A DNA stretch of 64,000 nt, from assembly GCA_964506505.1 (NCBI GenBank), contig CAZDKY010000007.1, positions 1 to 64,000 on the forward strand, read 5' to 3'. Positions 59,772-64,000 of this stretch are shown here, in pieces. The notes under the pieces are model-generated. The model worked only from the letters and a program-made list of their open reading frames with translations, did no database searches and was not told the DNA's origin. Source of the stretch: M55B129 sp964506505. Its GTDB lineage: Bacteria > Bacillota > Dethiobacteria > DTU022. Each line of letters begins with the position of its first letter. The stretch's first letter is position 1. A program made the translations under genes and the position numbers.

Positions 59772-60011
59772 ATGTACCTGCACATAGGAGATGCCCAAAT
59801 TGTTTTCAGCCGCGAGTTGATCGGTATTTTTAAATCTGATCAAAATGACAATACAACCAATAAGGAATTTCTCGAATCTTTACCTGAAGGAGCGATAAAG
59901 GTTATTGCAAAAGCAGAAAGGCCAAAATCTTTCATTGTTACTGATAAAAGGGTTTTTATATCCCCTATTTCTCCTCTTACCCTGGGCAGGCGGCTGAAAA
60001 ATTCTCGCTAA
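59772..60011 (+). CDS. remB: RemB/YaaB (extracellular matrix regulator family)
   Basis: 79 residues. MYLHIGDAQIVFSRELIGIF and KSFIVTDKRVFISPISPLTL match the YaaB/RemB family (DUF370-like), found between recF and gyrB in Firmicutes. The ATG has AAGGAG seven bases upstream. RemA relatives bind DNA; RemB function is less clear. Confidence 0.88.
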   Translation: MYLHIGDAQIVFSRELIGIFKSDQNDNTTNKEFLESLPEGAIKVIAKAERPKSFIVTDKRVFISPISPLTLGRRLKNSR

Positions 60012-60023
60012 AAATGCCTGCGG

Positions 60024-60052
60024 TTAAATGTCTGTAAAAAGAATGATATAAT
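60024..60052 (+). promoter_or_regulatory. Candidate promoter of gyrB
   Basis: TATAAT (60047-60052) preceded by TGA, an extended -10, with a weak TTAAAT (60024-60029) 17 bp upstream. About 50 nt before gyrB. Confidence 0.55.
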
Positions 60053-60103
60053 AATAATGTTGTACAGATTTATCTTAATTATAATTTTGCCCAGAGGTGA
60101 AGT

Positions 60104-62026
60104 ATGTCCGCGAAAAATAATCAAAATAATGAATATAGTGCTAAACAGATCCAGGTTTTGGAGGGCTTGGAAGCGGTAAGAAGAAGGCCGAGTATGTATA
60201 TTGGCTCTACCTCGAGCCGGGGTTTACACCATCTTGTTTTTGAAGTGATTGATAACAGTATTGACGAGGTCCTGGCCGGTTATTGCAAACAAATAAAAGT
60301 AATCATCAACGGAGACGGTAGCATCTCGGTTACTGATGACGGCCGGGGTATCCCTGTTGAGAATCATCCTCAGGAAAAAAGACCGGCTGTGGAAGTCGTT
60401 TTAACAACTCTTCATGCCGGCGGAAAATTTAACACTGACAGCTACAAGGTAGCCGGTGGTCTGCACGGCGTTGGGGTATCTGTAGTGAATGCTCTTTCAG
60501 AATGGTTGGAAGTGGAAGTATACAGGGACGGGAAGATCTACAGCCAGCGCTATGAACGCGGAAAGAAAAATACACCTATTTCCAGTCAGGTTGCACCGAG
60601 TGCAAAAAATACAGGGACCAGGATTACTTTTTATCCGGATCAAAAAATATTCGACAGCATTGATTTTGAGAATGAAATTATCATTCAGCGGCTTCGGGAA
60701 CTGGCTTTTTTGAACAAGGGAACAAGAATTACCTTCAAAGATTTGCGTAGCGGACGGGAAGAGAAATTTAAATACGAGGGCGGTATTATTCAATATGTTG
60801 CCTACCTGAACCAGGGTAAGGAAACGGTGCCCAGGAAGCCCGTTTATCTTCAGAAATCGGTTGATGGTTTCGAGGTTGAAATGGCCCTTCAGTATCATGC
60901 AGGATACGCTGAGGTTATCTATTCATATGCCAATAATATTCATACTCAAGAAGGTGGCACCCATGAATACGGATTTAAAGTATCCCTAACCAGGCTCATT
61001 AATGATTTTGCCCGTAAACTAGGCATGCTCAAGGATAATCAAAGTAATCTTTCCGGTGAAGATATCAGGGAAGGGCTCACTGCTGTTTTGAGTGTAAAAC
61101 TGATGGATCCCCAGTTTGAAGGACAGACTAAAACAAAACTTGGCAATAATGATATTCGCAGTATCATGGACAATATCTGCTATGAAGGTCTTGAGGCTTA
61201 CTTCGAACAGAATCCTGCTGTAGCGAGAAGGGTGATTGAAAAAGCGATCCGTGCTTCCAGGGCCAGGGAAGCGGCCCGTAAGGCAAGAGAACTGACCAGG
61301 CGTAAAAATGCCCTTGAAATAAGCAGTTTGCCAGGCAAGCTGGCCGATTGCACATCGAAAGATCCGGGTGAAAGCGAGCTCTTTATTGTCGAAGGAGACT
61401 CAGCCGGCGGTTCGGCCAAACAGGGACGCGATCGCCGTTTTCAGGCCATTCTCCCATTAAGAGGTAAAATTTTAAACGTAGAGAAAGCACGCCTGGATAG
61501 AATTTTGGCCAATGAAGAAATCCGTACTTTAATTACCGCTCTCGGAACAGGCATTGAAAATGAATTTGACATATCGCGGACTCGCTATCAGAAAATTATC
61601 ATTATGACAGACGCTGATGTTGACGGTGCTCATATACGGGTTTTGCTGCTCACATTTTTCTATCGTTTCATGCACGAATTAATTGACAGCGGCTTTATAT
61701 ATATTGCCCAACCACCCCTGTATAAAGTGAAAAAAGGAAAGCAGGAAAAATACCTTTTCCGTGATGAAGAAATGGAGCAGTTGAGCAAAGAGTGGGGCCG
61801 AAATGGAGGTATAAGTATTCAGCGTTACAAGGGCCTCGGTGAGATGAATCCCGATCAGCTCTGGGAAACTACGATGAATCCGGATACAAGAATTATTAAA
61901 AAGGTAGAGCTGGTGGATGCCATCAGGGCTGATAACATATTCAGTGTGCTCATGGGAGATAAAGTTGAACCACGTCGTAAATTTATCGAGGATAATGCCC
62001 GCCAGGTTCGCAGTCTCGATATCTAA
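60104..62026 (+). CDS. gyrB: DNA gyrase subunit B
   Basis: 640 residues. GHKL ATPase (VFEVIDNSIDEVLAGY, TDDGRGIPV, AGGLHGVGVSVVNAL), transducer, and TOPRIM with FIVEGDSAGGSAKQGRD and MTDADVDGAHIR. The C-terminus RRKFIEDNARQVRSLDI is typical of gyrase rather than ParE. Ribosome binding site AGAGGTG. Confidence 0.97.
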   Translation: MSAKNNQNNEYSAKQIQVLEGLEAVRRRPSMYIGSTSSRGLHHLVFEVIDNSIDEVLAGYCKQIKVIINGDGSISVTDDGRGIPVENHPQEKRPAVEVVLTTLHAGGKFNTDSYKVAGGLHGVGVSVVNALSEWLEVEVYRDGKIYSQRYERGKKNTPISSQVAPSAKNTGTRITFYPDQKIFDSIDFENEIIIQRLRELAFLNKGTRITFKDLRSGREEKFKYEGGIIQYVAYLNQGKETVPRKPVYLQKSVDGFEVEMALQYHAGYAEVIYSYANNIHTQEGGTHEYGFKVSLTRLINDFARKLGMLKDNQSNLSGEDIREGLTAVLSVKLMDPQFEGQTKTKLGNNDIRSIMDNICYEGLEAYFEQNPAVARRVIEKAIRASRAREAARKARELTRRKNALEISSLPGKLADCTSKDPGESELFIVEGDSAGGSAKQGRDRRFQAILPLRGKILNVEKARLDRILANEEIRTLITALGTGIENEFDISRTRYQKIIIMTDADVDGAHIRVLLLTFFYRFMHELIDSGFIYIAQPPLYKVKKGKQEKYLFRDEEMEQLSKEWGRNGGISIQRYKGLGEMNPDQLWETTMNPDTRIIKKVELVDAIRADNIFSVLMGDKVEPRRKFIEDNARQVRSLDI

Positions 62027-62123
62027 ATATTAAAGATAGTTGAGATGGATTATCCTTACCGATAATTTTCTGGATCTGTCGGCCAAATGGTTTCTGAAAT
62101 GATCAGGGTTGAAACAATATAAA

Positions 62124-62160
62124 AGCCTCACCGGTTTTCTTCGCCGGTAGAGGCTTTTTT
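62124..62160 (+). terminator. Terminator after gyrB, possibly bidirectional
   Basis: AGCCTC-ACCGG, a loop of TTTTCTTCG, CCGGT-A-GAGGCT, then TTTTTT. It ends gyrB on the plus strand. On the minus strand the stem is followed by TTTTAT, so it may also stop the convergent lipoprotein gene. Confidence 0.92.
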
Positions 62161-62184
62161 GGTTTGAGATGGTTTAAAAATCTA

Positions 62185-62811
62185 TTAATCGTTGATTTTG
62201 CGGAGATCAAAAATTAATCCTTCGGTTTCTCCTCCGGGAAGATATCTAAACATGATTGTATCCTCGGGCTGCAGTTCCATCTGGTCCAAAACTGTCTTGG
62301 CCTCATCCTTGAGAGTGAAGATCCTTGCCGGCAGTTCTTCCGGAACGCCGCTTATTTTTATCCCAATCTGGTCCTCTGCAACCCGGTTCATGTATCTACC
62401 TGAATCTGTGCGGCATTCTTCAACTTCTTTATTTTCGACAATGCTTATTTTGATTGCTTTTCCCTGTTCGGGATATGATTCTGCCAAAAATCCTTCATGC
62501 CAGACATCAACTTTTTGTCCTCTCGCCAGCTTATCATGCCCGACCTGTTTACTATCCAGATCAATAACTGTATCTTCATCTACCGCAAAATAAATGGCTC
62601 TCTTACCTCCTTCAAACCAGAGCTGTCGTGGGATATTGACATCCTCGATGTCGCTCACTACCAGGATCTTACCTGCCTCAATTTCATAAATCAAGCCGCT
62701 GATGGGTATCATTTCTTCCGTATCATTCTCTGGTTGTCCCGCCGTGCAGCCTGTGGCCATAATGAACAGGATCAGAAAAGTCAGCGAAAAAAATAAAGTC
62801 TTTTTTTTCAT
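62185..62811 (-). CDS. Putative lipoprotein with DUF3221-like domain
   Basis: 208 residues. Signal peptide (KKKTLFFSLTFLILFIM) ending in lipobox ATGC, so Cys22 is likely lipidated. The region around DVWHEGFLAESYPEQGKAIK resembles DUF3221 (YobA-like); the rest is unrecognised. The gene runs toward gyrB, against replication, between gyrB and gyrA. Start ATG with GGGAGGG upstream. The function is unknown. Confidence 0.75.
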   Translation of the reverse strand: MKKKTLFFSLTFLILFIMATGCTAGQPENDTEEMIPISGLIYEIEAGKILVVSDIEDVNIPRQLWFEGGKRAIYFAVDEDTVIDLDSKQVGHDKLARGQKVDVWHEGFLAESYPEQGKAIKISIVENKEVEECRTDSGRYMNRVAEDQIGIKISGVPEELPARIFTLKDEAKTVLDQMELQPEDTIMFRYLPGGETEGLIFDLRKIND

Positions 62812-62880
62812 GCCGATTCCCTCCTCACATCTCTTTTAAATTAATAGACACTTAAAAACAGGAATAGTTCCCGGCACGGT

Positions 62881-62910
62881 GGGGTAACATTCTCTGGAAC
62901 CCTTTACCCC
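62881..62910. repeat. Inverted repeat between divergent genes
   Basis: GGGGTAA (62881-62887) and TTACCCC (62904-62910), perfect 7-bp arms with a 16-nt centre. It lies between the divergent lipoprotein and membrane-protein genes, so it could be an operator for either. Confidence 0.4.
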
Positions 62911-63050
62911 GATCATATTTCATGTTTTAATTAAGCTTAAGTAGCAGTATTCCTGCTATAGCAAGCTGAATGAAGAACTATTTAAGCTGATTCACAGTCC
63001 AGCTTGGCTGCGAAGTTTATATCTCATGGGTTGTCAAGGAGGCCAGTACA

Positions 63051-63581
63051 ATGACAATGATCTTACAACTTCTTATTCCTTACTTTATTCTGGCAGCAGT
63101 GATTTTTGGGTACATTTACTATCGTTACCACAAGCTCGGACCTGTCCTGCACAGGGTTGATCGGGCTCTTTTCGTGAAGCAAAACCTCGATTCATTGGTG
63201 CTGATTATTATTCTTGCTGTGGCATCATACTTTTTGATCCGCTATGAGCTGAATAATATAAAAGTTGTAGAAGAAGAACTTCCGTTCTCCTTCTATTTTA
63301 ATATGTTCTTTTACATTGTTCTGATCATGGCTGTTGTGGCCAGGGAGGTTGAGAAACCGACACTGCGCGAAAAAGGTATTGCCTCCGCCCGCGGTTTGTG
63401 GAATTGGACGGAGATAGGATCTTATCGATGGTCCGGCCGTAACTTGATTGTCAATATCAAGCGTGGCAATAAAACCCGCTCTGAAATATGGTCGGTTGAT
63501 CCGATTGAAAAAAAGAACATTGCCCCGATCTTGAAAGATAAGTGCCCTCGCCAATCGAAACGATCACGAAAGAAGATTTAA
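63051..63581 (+). CDS. Membrane protein with DUF5673-like C-terminal domain
   Basis: 176 residues. Three membrane helices (about 5-22, 48-64, 82-97), then a soluble tail. The tail GIASARGLWNWTEIGSYRWS and later NLIVNIKRGNK resemble the DUF5673/YdbT-like beta domain, and the end is very basic (KCPRQSKRSRKKI). ATG after AAGGAGG. The function is unknown. It precedes gyrA by 182 nt. Confidence 0.65.
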   Translation: MTMILQLLIPYFILAAVIFGYIYYRYHKLGPVLHRVDRALFVKQNLDSLVLIIILAVASYFLIRYELNNIKVVEEELPFSFYFNMFFYIVLIMAVVAREVEKPTLREKGIASARGLWNWTEIGSYRWSGRNLIVNIKRGNKTRSEIWSVDPIEKKNIAPILKDKCPRQSKRSRKKI

Positions 63582-63763
63582 GATATTATGTAATGGGGAG
63601 GACCTTTTCCGGGTTGTGAATTTGTGATAAACTTAATAATGTTATCCATTCCAGATGCTAAGTGAATGAATGACTTTGCTTTGTCAAATTGACTGTTAAC
63701 CCGGGTATTATGGGACGGATTTTCCGGGTAGCGGTTTAGCACGTTTTTAATAAAGGAGATATT

Positions 63764-64000
63764 ATGTCCGAAAGAGAAAATGTCGTGCCCGTAAATATCT
63801 ATGATGAGGTTAAAGTGTCGTTTCTTGACTATGCCATGAGCGTCATTGTCAGCAGAGCCTTGCCGGATGTACGTGACGGGTTAAAGCCGGTCCACAGGCG
63901 TATTTTATTTGCCATGTCGGAAATGGGCTCAACTCATGATAAGCCGCATCGGAAATCGGCCCGTATAGTTGGTGAAGTGCTTGGTAAATACCATCCACAC
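63764..64000 (+). CDS. gyrA: DNA gyrase subunit A (5' part, runs off the window)
   Basis: The first 79 codons are visible. They encode the conserved YDEVKVSFLDYAMSVIVSRAL, of which the part SFLDYAMSVIVSRALPDVRD matches the GyrA start, and DGLKPVHRRILFAM. The catalytic Tyr lies beyond the edge. ATG with AAAGGAG upstream. It is separated from gyrB by 1.7 kb containing two unrelated genes. Confidence 0.95.
   Translation, partial: MSERENVVPVNIYDEVKVSFLDYAMSVIVSRALPDVRDGLKPVHRRILFAMSEMGSTHDKPHRKSARIVGEVLGKYHPH

Noticed and set aside
1..64000. CRISPR arrays, insertion sequences, prophage or defence genes
   Set aside because: No regularly spaced repeats, transposases, integrases or phage genes were seen on either strand.

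Overview
The window is a chromosomal replication-origin region of a low- to mid-GC Gram-positive, clostridia-like anaerobe. This rests on conserved gene order. Leftward from oriC run rpmH-rnpA-yidD-yidC-jag-mnmE-rsmG-noc-parA-parB, then ychF-rpsF-ssb-rpsR-rplI-dnaB, walRKHI, prfA-prmC and ywlC-ywlE-rpiB-glyA-upp. Rightward run dnaA-dnaN-recF-dciA-remB-gyrB-gyrA. Almost every gene left of about 55.2 kb lies on the minus strand and almost every gene right of it on the plus strand, so transcription follows replication away from oriC. A Na+-type V-ATPase, an archaeal-type homocysteine synthesis cluster and a cupin-type phosphoglucose isomerase suggest a strict anaerobe, perhaps salt-adapted or alkaliphilic. 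The exact lineage cannot be fixed from sequence alone.

Layout. 0-1 kb: mostly non-coding DNA, a tRNA-Thr(CGT) with its own promoter and terminator, and a decayed gamma-carbonic anhydrase. 1.1-3.5 kb: three overlapping genes for homocysteine formation (COG2122, NIL-ferredoxin, DUF39). 3.6-5.5 kb: GAPDH and cupin phosphoglucose isomerase. 5.6-15.2 kb: nine-gene V-type ATPase operon plus a PHP phosphoesterase. 15.4-20.1 kb: nucleotide salvage, glyA, rpiB, a protein-arginine phosphatase and the tRNA t6A enzyme. 20.2-24.5 kb: Na/Pi cotransporter, NikR, prmC and prfA. 24.7-29.1 kb: rpmE, rho, a Ca2+/Na+ exchanger, an MBL hydrolase and a metalloenzyme. 29.2-38.2 kb: envelope block of htrA, murA, walI, walH, walK, walR and a G5/M23 peptidase. 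38.5-43 kb: COG2509 flavoprotein, dnaB, rplI, rpsR, ssb and rpsF. 43.2-46.2 kb: AI-2E exporter-like protein, ychF, DUF951 and adk. 46.5-47.8 kb: bactofilin and an M23 peptidase. 48.0-55.2 kb: two perfect parS sites, then parB, parA, noc, rsmG, mnmE, jag, yidC, yidD, rnpA and rpmH. 55.2-57.1 kb: bipartite oriC around dnaA. 57.1-64 kb: dnaN, recF, a DUF721 protein, remB, gyrB, a lipoprotein, a membrane protein and the start of gyrA.

Most of the window is housekeeping and I see no phage, insertion sequence, CRISPR array or defence island. The notable points are departures from canonical order and sequence. A Na+ V-ATPase sits in the slot that normally holds the F-type atp operon. mnmG is missing between mnmE and rsmG, which overlap by one base. 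spoIIR, walJ, gdpP and yaaA are absent from their usual places. walK has no ordinary start codon for its conserved first membrane helix. YidC has Lys where the hydrophilic-groove Arg is expected. A DnaA-trio-like element lies in the dnaA-dnaN gap. I did not find a clearly undescribed multi-gene system.
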